A stretch of 64,000 nucleotides of DNA from CAYSQW01 sp964433135 (lineage in GTDB: Bacteria; Acidobacteriota; Aminicenantia; Aminicenantales; Aminicenantaceae): the NCBI GenBank assembly GCA_964433135.1, contig CAYSQW010000002.1:1-64000 (forward strand), read 5' to 3'. The position numbers and the translations under genes were made by a program. How positions within the stretch are numbered: the first letter of the stretch is position 1; each line of letters begins with the position of its first letter. Shown here in pieces: positions 34,579 to 43,455 of this stretch. The notes beneath the pieces were generated by a model. It saw nothing but the letters and a program-made list of their open reading frames with translations. It had not been told where the DNA came from and made no database searches.

Positions 34579-36659
34579 TGGATTTTCTACTGGAAGTATT
34601 GACCGAAGAGATGCCTCCTTCTCATATCCCGATTGCTTTGGAACAGTTGGAAACGGGATTGAAACAGGAATTGATGGGAAATGAGCTGGTTGACGGACAA
34701 CGGCAGCCCGGAACCCTCGCTCCATATGGAACCTGCCGGCGATTGATCCTGATCGGAGATCTGGTATCCCGCCAGCGCGATAAAGAGGAGCTCGTCATGG
34801 GGCCGCCCAAAGCCGTCGCTTTCGACAGCCAAGGAGAGCCCAAAGCCGCGGCCCTGGGATTTGCCCGTTCTCAGGGAGTCGCCGTGGACCGGCTTGAGGT
34901 TGTGAAAAACCGAAAAGGCGAATACCTTGGTTTAAAAAAATCGATTACAGGGAAGACGGCTCCGGAAATATTGGTCGAAATTCTACCGATGCTGTTGTCG
35001 CGGCTTTCTTTTCCGAAAATGATGAAATGGGGAGAAAACCCTTTCAGATTTTCGCGTCCGATCAAGGGGCTGCTTTGTCTTTGCGATGGCAAGCCTCTTC
35101 AATTTCAAGTGGCCGGAGTGGCGGCTGGTGATGTGACCATCGGGCATAAGATTTTGCATCCGGGACAGTTTAAAGTGGAATCGGCGGCGCAATATATTTC
35201 GACTTTGCGTAAGCGGAAGGTAATGATCGATCCTCGAGAGCGACGAAAAAAGATCACGATGCAAATGGAAAAGATATTGGCTCCTTTGGAAGCTCAGGTT
35301 CTGAAAGATGAACAGCTGTTGACCAAATTAACTTATGATGTGGAATGGCCGAAGGTGTTCATGGGGGATTTTCCGGAAAAGTATCTTAAGCTTCCCATGG
35401 AGATATCGAGCACGGCCATGAAAGCCGGGCAAAACCTTTTTGCCGTCGTTCGGAAACGCAAACAGCTCGCTCATTTTATCGGCATCGCGGATGCGGTATC
35501 GGATACGAAGTCGCTGATCAAGCGGGGCAATGAACGGGTGCTGAAAGCCCGACTGGAGGATGCGCGGTTTTTCTGGGATCAGGATGTCAGGATATCCCTC
35601 AGGGAACGGGCACGTGATTTGGATCAGATCGTTTTTCAGGAACAGTTGGGGACTTACGCCGAAAAAGCCGTGAGGATCAAAAAAATCGTCAATTATCTGG
35701 CCGCAAAGCTTGAAATCGGAAAAGAAAAGGCGAATGCGGGATTCGCCGCGGAAATATGCAAAAGCGATTTGCTGACGGAAATGGTTAAAGAATTCCCTTC
35801 GCGTCAGGGTGTTGTCGGCGGTCTGTATGCCCGCAAAGAGGGGCACCCCGCTGCGGTCTGGAAAGCGATTTATGAACATTATCGCCCCGTCAATCTGGAG
35901 GATTCGGTGCCTTCCACCGTAAACGGTTCGCTGATATCCATGGCGGATAAATTGGATACCATTGTGGGAGTGATCGGGATCGGAGTCGAAATTACGGGGT
36001 CGAAGGATCCTTTCGGACTCAGGAGGCACGCACAAGGATTTTGCTCGATTGCAAGGGAACGAAAATGTGACTTTTCCTTCCGGTTGCTTCTGGATAAAGT
36101 GATCAAGATCCATGGTGACAACTTAACGCTTTCACGCGATGAGATCAAAGGCCGCTGTGTAGAGTTCATACAGAATCGCCTTCAGTATATTTTCGAGCGT
36201 GATGGATTTCGATATGATCTGGTTCATGCCGCGTTGGCGCCGGGAATCGAACGGATCCACCATGTTGCTCTGCGCTTGAAAGCCGTCAACGGGCTTAAGG
36301 ACAGCTCACAGTTTGAACCCATGATTTTGATCGTCAAACGGGTCAATAATATCATACGCGGTCAATCCGCCTATAAAATCAATCCTGATCTTCTCGTGGA
36401 AAAAATTGAGCGGGAACTGCATTCCAACTATACGATTATTTACAACAATGTTAAGCCCCTGATATCTAAGGGGGAGTTTTCAAAAGCCCAGGGCATAATT
36501 TTTCGGCTGGGCCCCTCCATCAACACGTTTTTCGATAATATATTGGTTATGGATGAGGATAAAAAACTGCAGCGTAATCGCCTGGCTCTCCTGCAGGGTG
36601 TCAGCCGGCTTTTTCTTCAGGTCGCCGATTATTCGAAAATCGTAGTCGAAGGCTCATGA
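34578..36659 (+). CDS. glyS: Glycyl-tRNA synthetase beta subunit
   Basis: A 693-aa beta subunit that binds tRNA-Gly and completes the alpha2-beta2 enzyme. It starts MDFLLEVLTEEMPPSHIP, typical of GlyS, and contains the HD-like region (DLLTEMVKEFPSRQGVVGG, then ALADKLD-equivalent ISMADKLDTIVG) and a C-terminal DALR-type anticodon domain. Last gene of the six-gene glycine operon; a hairpin terminator follows 68 nt later. Confidence 0.96.
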   Translation: MDFLLEVLTEEMPPSHIPIALEQLETGLKQELMGNELVDGQRQPGTLAPYGTCRRLILIGDLVSRQRDKEELVMGPPKAVAFDSQGEPKAAALGFARSQGVAVDRLEVVKNRKGEYLGLKKSITGKTAPEILVEILPMLLSRLSFPKMMKWGENPFRFSRPIKGLLCLCDGKPLQFQVAGVAAGDVTIGHKILHPGQFKVESAAQYISTLRKRKVMIDPRERRKKITMQMEKILAPLEAQVLKDEQLLTKLTYDVEWPKVFMGDFPEKYLKLPMEISSTAMKAGQNLFAVVRKRKQLAHFIGIADAVSDTKSLIKRGNERVLKARLEDARFFWDQDVRISLRERARDLDQIVFQEQLGTYAEKAVRIKKIVNYLAAKLEIGKEKANAGFAAEICKSDLLTEMVKEFPSRQGVVGGLYARKEGHPAAVWKAIYEHYRPVNLEDSVPSTVNGSLISMADKLDTIVGVIGIGVEITGSKDPFGLRRHAQGFCSIARERKCDFSFRLLLDKVIKIHGDNLTLSRDEIKGRCVEFIQNRLQYIFERDGFRYDLVHAALAPGIERIHHVALRLKAVNGLKDSSQFEPMILIVKRVNNIIRGQSAYKINPDLLVEKIERELHSNYTIIYNNVKPLISKGEFSKAQGIIFRLGPSINTFFDNILVMDEDKKLQRNRLALLQGVSRLFLQVADYSKIVVEGS

Positions 36660-36726
36660 GGCGATAGGGCCCCCGTGAAACGGGAATTTCACATTAAATC
36701 CGCTTTGAAAGATTTAAGCAAATACC

Positions 36727-36767
36727 AAACGTCTTATCACCCGTGGAAATGGGAATGAGACGTTTTT
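36727..36767 (+). terminator. Rho-independent terminator of the gcv-gly operon
   Basis: AAACGTCT (36727-36734) pairs with AGACGTTT (36758-36765), followed by a T5 run (36763-36767). The inner CCC/GGG pairing can extend the structure. It lies 68 nt after glyS. Confidence 0.65.
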
Positions 36768-36841
36768 AGAAAACGACTCGATCTGAAAAAGGGAAAAAAT
36801 GGTTTCGGTTATCGACGGATTGATCCGGATTTGCGGCGGGA

Positions 36842-37282
36842 TCACCCATCGGTGGAAAATTCCTCTTCGCAATCTTTGGAATTCGAGGGGAGCTCGCTGG
36901 AGAATTTCTGTTCGAGGGCGATTATCTTGACCAGGGTACCCGGATAGTTCTGATCTTTCTTTTCACCGTAGGGATTGAATTGTACGCCGATCTGGTATTT
37001 ATAGCTCTGTCCGGCTTGGGGGGAGCACCAGCGAACACGCCCATAAATCATCAGGGGGATACGTTCTCCCGGGATGGAGAGCTTCAGGATGATCTTGCTG
37101 TTGATTTTTTGAAGGGATTGACATAAAAAACGAAGTCCGCCTCGGCTGATATCTTTTAAAGGGCAGAATTCTTCTTCAAATTTGTCTTGAGAAAAGAGCA
37201 TCTTTTTCGTTTTAAAACTGACGGTTGAACCGGGGATATCGAACCGAAGGCAGGTTCGTCTTTCAAGCCCTTTATACTCCAT
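36842..37282 (-). CDS. PilZ-domain c-di-GMP-binding protein
   Basis: A 146-aa single-domain protein. The two c-di-GMP contact motifs are intact: RxxxR (R9-T-C-L-R13) near the N-terminus and DxSxxG (DISRGG) about residue 43, followed by the PilZ barrel strands (LKLSIPGERIPLMIYGRVRW, IGVQF). It should act as a c-di-GMP effector; the target is unknown. A GAGGAGG ribosome site and its own promoter are present. Three GGDEF-type genes occur elsewhere in the window. Confidence 0.88.
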   Translation of the reverse strand: MEYKGLERRTCLRFDIPGSTVSFKTKKMLFSQDKFEEEFCPLKDISRGGLRFLCQSLQKINSKIILKLSIPGERIPLMIYGRVRWCSPQAGQSYKYQIGVQFNPYGEKKDQNYPGTLVKIIALEQKFSSELPSNSKDCEEEFSTDG

Positions 37283-37335
37283 CCCAAACCTCCTCGTTTC
37301 TCGCTAAAACAGCTTCTTGAGCAATGTAAGTTCAG

Positions 37336-37363
37336 AATATATCAAATCGGAAATAAATGTCAA
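37336..37363 (-). promoter_or_regulatory. Promoter of the PilZ gene
   Basis: TTGACA (37363-37358), 16-nt spacer, TATATT (37341-37336). The leader is about 45 nt and contains the GAGGAGG site. Confidence 0.6.
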
Positions 37364-37521
37364 TCAATTCGAAAACGAGCCGAGGCATAGGTCTCATATC
37401 AGGTGGTGTTCGTGTGCGAAACGAAATATCCGGTTGAGAAATCCGCTTTCAAAAAGAGATGACAATTCTCATGAAAACCCCTGCAGGGATTCTTTGCCGA
37501 AAGCGCCGATACCGGAAGTGA

Positions 37522-39189
37522 TTATCTTATGGTGCCTTCATAATGGGCCGTGAGCTGTCGCTTCTTGACGTCTTCGGGAGTGTAGGACGGCAGCAGGATG
37601 GGCGCGACCCGATCGGTTTCTATTTCGGATTCCTTAAGAGCTTTTTCGTATGCATCGATATGTTCCAAACTCAAACGGGCGAGCTCGACGTTTTTGACAT
37701 ATTGGGCCGCATTGATTCCGGCTCGTCTGCCGAATACGTTATAGTCGAGAACGGAATTTCCCATAAGGCGGTTGCGTCCGTGGACGCCGCCTGAGGCTTC
37801 ACCGGCTACGAAAAGTCCCGGTATGCTGGTTTCGCATTTGGGATTGATCTCGATGCCTCCGTTTTGATAATGAAGCGAGGGGTAAACCAGCATGGGTTCG
37901 GTCGTGATATCGATTCCATAGCGGATGAACTGGCGGTGCATGGCGGGAAATTGTTTCTCGACATAGCCTTTTTCCTGGATCATTTCGATCAGTGGGGAAT
38001 CCAGCCAAACGCCGAGTCGTCCGCTGGGCGTTTTGATGCCTTTCCGGTGTTCGACGCACTCCCTGATAATAGCGGAAGCTTCGACATCCCGAGGCTCTCG
38101 AGGGAACACGAAAAGTTCACCATCCATATTGATCGGTTGCCCTCCTGCGCCCCGGATCTTCTCCGTGATCAGGAAGCCGCCGATTTGTTCCGGGAAAGCG
38201 GCACCGGTGGGATGATACTGTACCGAATCCATGTACAGGAGCTTAGCGCCCGCACGATATGCCATAACCAGGCCGTCGCCGGTGGCTCCGTAATGGTTGG
38301 TGGTATCGAATCCGCGGATGTGGAGGCGGCCGTAGCCGCCGGTCGCGATGATGGTGGCTTTCGCTTTGACCGTGTAATATTCTTCGGTCTCGAGGTTGTA
38401 AAGCACACCGCCGGCGCACTGCCCCTTGCTGTCGAGGATCAATTCGACCGTCGGCATGAACTCCAGGGAAGTGATCATATCGGGGTGATTCCGCACCTCG
38501 TCCATGAGCGTACGCAGTATGATGGCTCCGGTATAATCGCGGGAGGAATGCATTCGTTTGCGTGAGGTGCCGCCCCCATGCAGAACCTGGTTGGAACCAT
38601 CATCATTCTTATCCCAGACAACCCCAAGATCTTCAAGCCATTTCACGACTTCAGGCCCATCCTCGGTAAGAGCGCGAACCAGGTCGGTTTTGTTGTCGAA
38701 ATGTCCGCCGCCGATCACGTCCAGATAGTGACGGGTGGGGGAGTCCTGAGGCGTGACCGCGGCCTGCATTCCTCCTTGGGACATCATGGAATTGGCGTCT
38801 CCCAAACGCAACTTGGTGGAAATGATGGAACGGGTGCCGTTTTTCATGGCCAGGATCGCCGCGGCCGTACCGGCACCACCGCCGCCGACGATCAATACGT
38901 CGGTCTCATAATCGGGATTGCTGAGATCGAAAAGATCTGATTTGATGCGGGAGTGGGACTCGAGCATCGAGGCGACTTCGGTGGTGAGCCGTTCACCTTT
39001 GTTAGGACCGATTTTTATTTCGCGACGGGAATCGGATTTATAGTCGGGATGGAATTTTGTAAGCACCTGTTCACGTTCCTCGGCGCTCATCGGGGGGAAA
39101 ACCGGCTTCCCCGATTTTTCCAACTCAAACCGCTTGTTTCGTGTTTGAGCGACTTTATCAAGCGAAGGTCTCATATATTCCGGATACAT
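37522..39189 (-). CDS. Soluble fumarate reductase/succinate dehydrogenase-type flavoprotein (TfrA-like)
   Basis: A 555-aa flavoprotein of the SdhA/FrdA/TfrA/NadB family. FAD site: DVLIVGGGGAGTAAAILAM, then SMMSQGGMQAAV; catalytic region: GATGDGLVMAYRAG, DSVQYHPTGAAFPEQ; C-terminal ASGGVHGRNRLMGNSVLD. At the position where membrane SdhA/FrdA carries the FAD-linking histidine (five residues before QGG) there is Asn133, so FAD is probably non-covalent, as in soluble thiol:fumarate reductase. There is an N-terminal extension of about 90 residues before the FAD domain. It should interconvert fumarate and succinate. Last gene of the nine-gene Hdr-Kor cluster, 12 nt after its iron-sulfur partner; no membrane anchor gene follows. 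Confidence 0.82.
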   Translation of the reverse strand: MYPEYMRPSLDKVAQTRNKRFELEKSGKPVFPPMSAEEREQVLTKFHPDYKSDSRREIKIGPNKGERLTTEVASMLESHSRIKSDLFDLSNPDYETDVLIVGGGGAGTAAAILAMKNGTRSIISTKLRLGDANSMMSQGGMQAAVTPQDSPTRHYLDVIGGGHFDNKTDLVRALTEDGPEVVKWLEDLGVVWDKNDDGSNQVLHGGGTSRKRMHSSRDYTGAIILRTLMDEVRNHPDMITSLEFMPTVELILDSKGQCAGGVLYNLETEEYYTVKAKATIIATGGYGRLHIRGFDTTNHYGATGDGLVMAYRAGAKLLYMDSVQYHPTGAAFPEQIGGFLITEKIRGAGGQPINMDGELFVFPREPRDVEASAIIRECVEHRKGIKTPSGRLGVWLDSPLIEMIQEKGYVEKQFPAMHRQFIRYGIDITTEPMLVYPSLHYQNGGIEINPKCETSIPGLFVAGEASGGVHGRNRLMGNSVLDYNVFGRRAGINAAQYVKNVELARLSLEHIDAYEKALKESEIETDRVAPILLPSYTPEDVKKRQLTAHYEGTIR

Positions 39190-39201
39190 TGGATTCTCCT
39201 T

Positions 39202-39954
39202 TTATTCCGTATCTCTTTCGTAATATTTCTTTTTCAACTCATCGTCATCCATCGACATCAGTTCTCCATATTCCTTGTCGTACTTGCACTTCTCGATTTC
39301 CTGGATTCTCTGCTTGAGCTGTTCGCTCTTCTTTGAAAGATAACGGCCGTAGAGCCTTCGGGCCAGAAGGCCGACATTGAATTGAACGATTTCCGCGGGA
39401 CAACGGATAGCGCAGAGTCCACAGCTCAGGCAGTCGAAAGAGAGGTCCATGACCTTTTCTATATCACCGCGGATCGCCGCCTGGATGTAATCCATGACTT
39501 CCAGATCCTGAGGGCACGCCTTCGTGCAGGTGTTGCAGGAGACGCAGCGGAATACTTCCGGATAAAGATCTTGAAAGGTCTGAACGTTCGGCTCCAGTTT
39601 TTCCAGGTCGTAAACGGCTTTCTGAGCGGGAAGCGCCGGAAGTTGAGACAGCCACATTCCGTCTTCGACCAGCGTTGTGCAGGCCAAACCCGTGTAGATC
39701 TTATAATCTCCGGGCATGCGATAGACCGTGGCGCAGGCGCCGCAGAATCCTTCACGGCAACCGGCTCCGCGTTTGATCTGGTATCCGGCATATTCGATGG
39801 CGCCCATAATCGTGGCTTCCGCCGGTACCTTATGGGCTTTTCCCATGATAAAAACAGTAGCCCACTTATTGCTTTCGCTGTCGCTTTTACCCCCTTTTGA
39901 GGCTACTTTGGTAATGGGGATTTCTTTCTTTTTGGGAACCTTCTCTTCATTCAT
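39202..39954 (-). CDS. Fumarate reductase-type iron-sulfur subunit (TfrB N-terminal/SdhB-like)
   Basis: A 250-aa electron carrier. Residues 66-92 form a plant-type [2Fe-2S] site (C66-x4-C71-x2-C74-x17-C92). Two full CxxCxxCxxxCP motifs follow (C137-C147 and C175-C185), each predicted to hold [4Fe-4S]. In archaeal TfrB a heterodisulfide-reductase B-like (CCG) domain is fused behind this part; here it is absent, and an HdrB is encoded separately in the same operon. A polar N-terminal extension (about 30 aa, KPKKK-rich) and a charged C-terminal tail are unusual. It links the flavoprotein to the Hdr/Kor proteins by inference. Confidence 0.82.
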   Translation of the reverse strand: MNEEKVPKKKEIPITKVASKGGKSDSESNKWATVFIMGKAHKVPAEATIMGAIEYAGYQIKRGAGCREGFCGACATVYRMPGDYKIYTGLACTTLVEDGMWLSQLPALPAQKAVYDLEKLEPNVQTFQDLYPEVFRCVSCNTCTKACPQDLEVMDYIQAAIRGDIEKVMDLSFDCLSCGLCAIRCPAEIVQFNVGLLARRLYGRYLSKKSEQLKQRIQEIEKCKYDKEYGELMSMDDDELKKKYYERDTE

Positions 39955-40013
39955 TCTTTCCCTCCGTGAAAATGATGTTGTAAGGGCATTTCATTATTAC
40001 GTCCATAAAAGCA

Positions 40014-41960
40014 TCACAAAATGATATCGATCATGGAAAGGATCTGATCGTCGGTGAAGTTTCTTTGCTGCGTGGCTCCGGAAGGGCATGCCACAACGCA
40101 GGCGCCGCAGCCTTCACAAAGGATTTCGTTAACGGTCACGATACCTTTTTCCTCATCAAATATCCGAGCTTCATAGGGGCAGACGGGGATGCACATCTTG
40201 CATCCGGAGCAAACTTCCGTGTCGACTTCAGCCACCAAAGGATCGTGGAAGAGCTCATCGGCTGAAAACATCGCCAGAACTTTGCTGGCCGCTCCGCTTG
40301 CTTGGGCCACTGTTTCGGGTATGTCTTTGGGCGCTTGGGCCGCGCCGGCGAGGAACATACCGGCCGTAATGCTTTCCACAGGCCGCAGTTTGGGATGAGC
40401 CTCCGCCAGGAATCCGTCCTTGTCCCTGGAAATCTTCAGTTTCTTGGCAACGTCCTCAGCGCTTTTCGCGGGCCGCATAGCGGTCGCCAGTACGACCATG
40501 TCGGCATCTATCTCCACATCCCGACCGGCCAGCGTATCGACTCCGAGTACTTTGATTTTTCCGTTCTCTTCGAATATCTTGGATACTTTTCCTCTCAAAT
40601 ACATCACGCCGTCTTCTTCCACGGCGCGCTGTACGAATTCTTCATAATTTTTTCCGCCGGACCGTATGTCGATATAGAAGACGTAGGCTTGTCCGTCATG
40701 AACATGATGCTTGTAAAGCATCGCGTGTTTGGCGGTGTACATGCAGCAGATCTTGGAGCAATAGGCGTTATGAAGCTCGGGATCCCTGGAGCCGCAGCAT
40801 TGGATAAACACGACTTCCTTGGGCTCCTTGTGATCGGAGGGACGCAACACTTTTCCCAGCGTGGGACCGGAAGCGGAAAGCAGCCGTTCAAACTGCAGTC
40901 CGTCGATCACGTCCGCGTACTTTCCCGCGCCGTATTCCGCCATGTTTTCCTGATCGTACAGGTCATAGCCGGTCGCGATGACAATGGCTCCGATCTCCTC
41001 TTCGAGGATTTCGGGCTTCTGATCGAAGTCGATGGCGTTCGGTTCGCATACATCGGCGCATTTACCGCAGGCGATGGGAAGGAATCCCGGACAGGCCGCC
41101 GCATCGATGGTGTAGGTGGCGGGGATGGCTTGAGGAAAGGGAATGTAAATGGCGCGCCTGCCGGTCAATCCCAGGTCGAATTCATTGGAAACGACGACCG
41201 GGCAGACTTTGACGCATTCCTCGCAGAGAGTGCAGACGTCGGCTTTGACATAGGTCGGTTTCTTAAGGATTTTAGCGGTGAAGTTCCCAACGAATCCCGA
41301 TACTTCCTTTACCTCGCAGTTGGTCATCAATGTGATGTTGGGATGGCGCGAGACCTCGACCATTTTCGGGGTCAGGATACACTGAGAACAGTCCAGAGTA
41401 GGAAAGGTTTCCGATAGCTGGATCATGTGCCCTCCGATGGAGGGGGATTTTTCAACCAGCAAGACCTCGTGACCGCCGTTGGCGATATCGAGCGCAGCCT
41501 GGATACCGCTGATGCCGCCTCCGATGACGAGCGCCCTTTTGGTGATGGGGACGCTGATCGGTTCGAGCGAGGCGTTTTTTTCCACCTTCTCCACCATGCT
41601 TCGGGCTATCTTGATGGCTTTGGCGGTTGCCTTGTCCATGTCCTTGTGCACCCAACTGCACTGTTCGCGGATGTTGGCGATCTCGCACTGATAGGCGTTG
41701 ATTCCCGCCGACTGCGAAGCGTTGCGGAAGGTGTTTTCATGAAGAGAAGGGGAGCAGCAGGCGACGACCACGCTGTCGAGTTTATTCTCCTTGATCGATT
41801 CCGTGATCAGTTTTTGCCCAGGATCCGAACACATGTAGACATAATCCTGAGCATGGACGACTCCTTTATGCTTGGAGAGTTCTTCGGCGACCTTTTTGAC
41901 ATCGACCGTACCCGCGATGTTAATACCGCAGTGGCAAACAAAAACTCCTGTCCGTTTCAT
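40014..41960 (-). CDS. hdrA: HdrA-like FAD/iron-sulfur protein (heterodisulfide reductase subunit A family)
   Basis: A 648-aa cytoplasmic flavoprotein of the HdrA family, whose FAD is the electron-bifurcating centre in methanogens. In order: an N-terminal cysteine domain (VFVCHCGINIAG, ACCSPSLHENTF), the FAD Rossmann motif (LVIGGGISGIQAALDIANGG), SIGGHMIQLSETFPTLDCSQC, an inserted ferredoxin-like part (CTLCEECVKVCP and CGKCADVCEP), the HdrA-specific IQCCGSRDPE...YCSKICCMYTAKHA, and two C-terminal [4Fe-4S] motifs (CSGCKMCIPVCP, CEGCGACVVACP). Full length for the bacterial type. Start moved ten codons in, where GAAGGGA precedes ATG. It is encoded apart from hdrB/hdrC with the korDABC genes in between. 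Confidence 0.92.
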   Translation of the reverse strand: MKRTGVFVCHCGINIAGTVDVKKVAEELSKHKGVVHAQDYVYMCSDPGQKLITESIKENKLDSVVVACCSPSLHENTFRNASQSAGINAYQCEIANIREQCSWVHKDMDKATAKAIKIARSMVEKVEKNASLEPISVPITKRALVIGGGISGIQAALDIANGGHEVLLVEKSPSIGGHMIQLSETFPTLDCSQCILTPKMVEVSRHPNITLMTNCEVKEVSGFVGNFTAKILKKPTYVKADVCTLCEECVKVCPVVVSNEFDLGLTGRRAIYIPFPQAIPATYTIDAAACPGFLPIACGKCADVCEPNAIDFDQKPEILEEEIGAIVIATGYDLYDQENMAEYGAGKYADVIDGLQFERLLSASGPTLGKVLRPSDHKEPKEVVFIQCCGSRDPELHNAYCSKICCMYTAKHAMLYKHHVHDGQAYVFYIDIRSGGKNYEEFVQRAVEEDGVMYLRGKVSKIFEENGKIKVLGVDTLAGRDVEIDADMVVLATAMRPAKSAEDVAKKLKISRDKDGFLAEAHPKLRPVESITAGMFLAGAAQAPKDIPETVAQASGAASKVLAMFSADELFHDPLVAEVDTEVCSGCKMCIPVCPYEARIFDEEKGIVTVNEILCEGCGACVVACPSGATQQRNFTDDQILSMIDIIL

Positions 41961-42032
41961 GTTATTTCCCTTCTTCAATAGAGGTGTCATTCATTGTGGA
42001 TCTCCGAATATACAATGTGGATAATTCAAGAC

Positions 42033-42587
42033 TCATCCCTCTTTCGCTTCGCCCAGAACCTCCCGGCCATGTTCAAAGCCTTTGTCGAACGCCTTTATGT
42101 TGAGATTCAAGAAGCGATCCGGCACCAGCCCGGGAAGGGCTTTTTTCATAGCATCGGGGTGGCATATCTTGGTGACGGCGGTGAAAAAACCCATCATGAC
42201 CAGATTGGCGGTGATCCGATTTCCAAGCTCTTCTGCAAATCGAGTCGAGGGAACGGCGAAAATTTTAATCCCGTCTCGCGGCGGACGGGGTTTGACCAGG
42301 TCCTTATCGATGATGAGGGTGCCGCCTTCTTTGAGATCGGGCTCGTATTTGTCATAAGCCTCCTGGGACATGGAGACGAGAATGTCGGGGGTGCCGATAT
42401 AAGGGTAAAGGACGCGGTCATCGGAAACGACGACCTGCGAACTGCACGCGCTTCCCCGGGCTTCAGGACCGAAACTCTGGGTCATGGTCGCGTGCTTGTC
42501 GTTGTATAAGGAAAGGGCCTTTCCCGATATGAGTCCCAGGCGGATCACTCCCTGTCCTCCGAATCCAGAAAACCTTATCTCAGTCAT
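42033..42587 (-). CDS. korC: 2-oxoacid:ferredoxin oxidoreductase gamma subunit
   Basis: A 184-aa gamma subunit of the KorC type, starting with the signature IRFSGFGGQGVIRLGLISG and containing TQSFGPEARGSACSSQVV. It completes the CoA-dependent 2-oxoacid ferredoxin oxidoreductase. The start overlaps the korB stop by 8 nt. Gene symbol follows the best-matching 2-oxoglutarate enzyme; other 2-oxoacids are possible. Confidence 0.88.
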   Translation of the reverse strand: MTEIRFSGFGGQGVIRLGLISGKALSLYNDKHATMTQSFGPEARGSACSSQVVVSDDRVLYPYIGTPDILVSMSQEAYDKYEPDLKEGGTLIIDKDLVKPRPPRDGIKIFAVPSTRFAEELGNRITANLVMMGFFTAVTKICHPDAMKKALPGLVPDRFLNLNIKAFDKGFEHGREVLGEAKEG

Positions 42588-43455
42588 CGTTTATTCTCCC
42601 ATATTTTTCATAATCGTCGCCTAACACTTCGCCCATATGTGTATTCATGGCATCGATGAAGGTCGGTTTTTCCTTGTCGACGAATTTTCCCACGATGAGC
42701 TTGCCTTGATAGCTGATGTCCAGCTCTTTGGTGTCGGCGCCGTGACGGATCTCGGAATTGTCATAATAATATTTCAATAGATTCAGTCCGTCTCCCAAGC
42801 GATTCCGGCGGGCGTAGAGCGTTACGCAGGGTGTGATGACCTCGATAAAGGAAAATCCCGGTTTTAAAAGGGCTTCCTGGATGGATTTGGTGACGCGTCT
42901 GAGATGGAGCGCGGTCCATCGGGCGACATAGGTCGCTCCGGCCGATTCGACGAGATTGGGAAGGCTGAAGGGAAATTCGAAATTACCGTAGGGAGCCGTG
43001 GAGGCATTGGCGTTTTGAGGCGTGGTGGCCGCGACTTGACCTCCGGTCATGGCATAGTTGAAATTGTTCACGCAAATGACCGTGAGATCCATGTTCCGGC
43101 GAGCGGCATGGATTAGATGGTTTCCGCCGATTCCGGCCAGATCGCCGTCTCCACTGAATACCACGACGTTGACTTCGGGATTGGCGAGCTTGAGTCCGGT
43201 TGCGAAGGGAATCGCCCGTCCGTGGGTGGTGTGGAATGAATCAAGTTTGATATAACCCGCTACTCGGCCTGTGCATCCGATGCCGGAAACCACCGCGACT
43301 TTGTCAAGATCGAGACCGCTTTTTTTCAGGGCTTCTGCAAAGGAAGTGACAACCGTGCCGATTCCGCATCCGGGACACCAGATATGCGGGATACGGTCCA
43401 TGCGCAGAAGGCCTTCGATCGGGTTCTGTCCCTTGTTTTGTGCTTCATCGTTCAT
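42580..43455 (-). CDS. korB: 2-oxoacid:ferredoxin oxidoreductase beta subunit (thiamine-pyrophosphate binding)
   Basis: A 291-aa beta subunit: HIWCPGCGIGTVVTSFAEAL at the N-terminus, GIGCTGR..., HTTHGRAIPFATGLKLANP, the thiamine-diphosphate motif GDGDLAGIGGNH...NNFNYAMTGGQ. Decarboxylates the 2-oxoacid. It overlaps korA by ATGA. Its length and the HGRA-P-ATG text are typical of 2-oxoglutarate rather than pyruvate enzymes. Confidence 0.92.
   Translation of the reverse strand: MNDEAQNKGQNPIEGLLRMDRIPHIWCPGCGIGTVVTSFAEALKKSGLDLDKVAVVSGIGCTGRVAGYIKLDSFHTTHGRAIPFATGLKLANPEVNVVVFSGDGDLAGIGGNHLIHAARRNMDLTVICVNNFNYAMTGGQVAATTPQNANASTAPYGNFEFPFSLPNLVESAGATYVARWTALHLRRVTKSIQEALLKPGFSFIEVITPCVTLYARRNRLGDGLNLLKYYYDNSEIRHGADTKELDISYQGKLIVGKFVDKEKPTFIDAMNTHMGEVLGDDYEKYGRINDD

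Noticed and set aside
40302..41417. A 371-codon plus-strand frame opposite hdrA
   Set aside because: Antisense shadow of a gene with all HdrA cysteine motifs.
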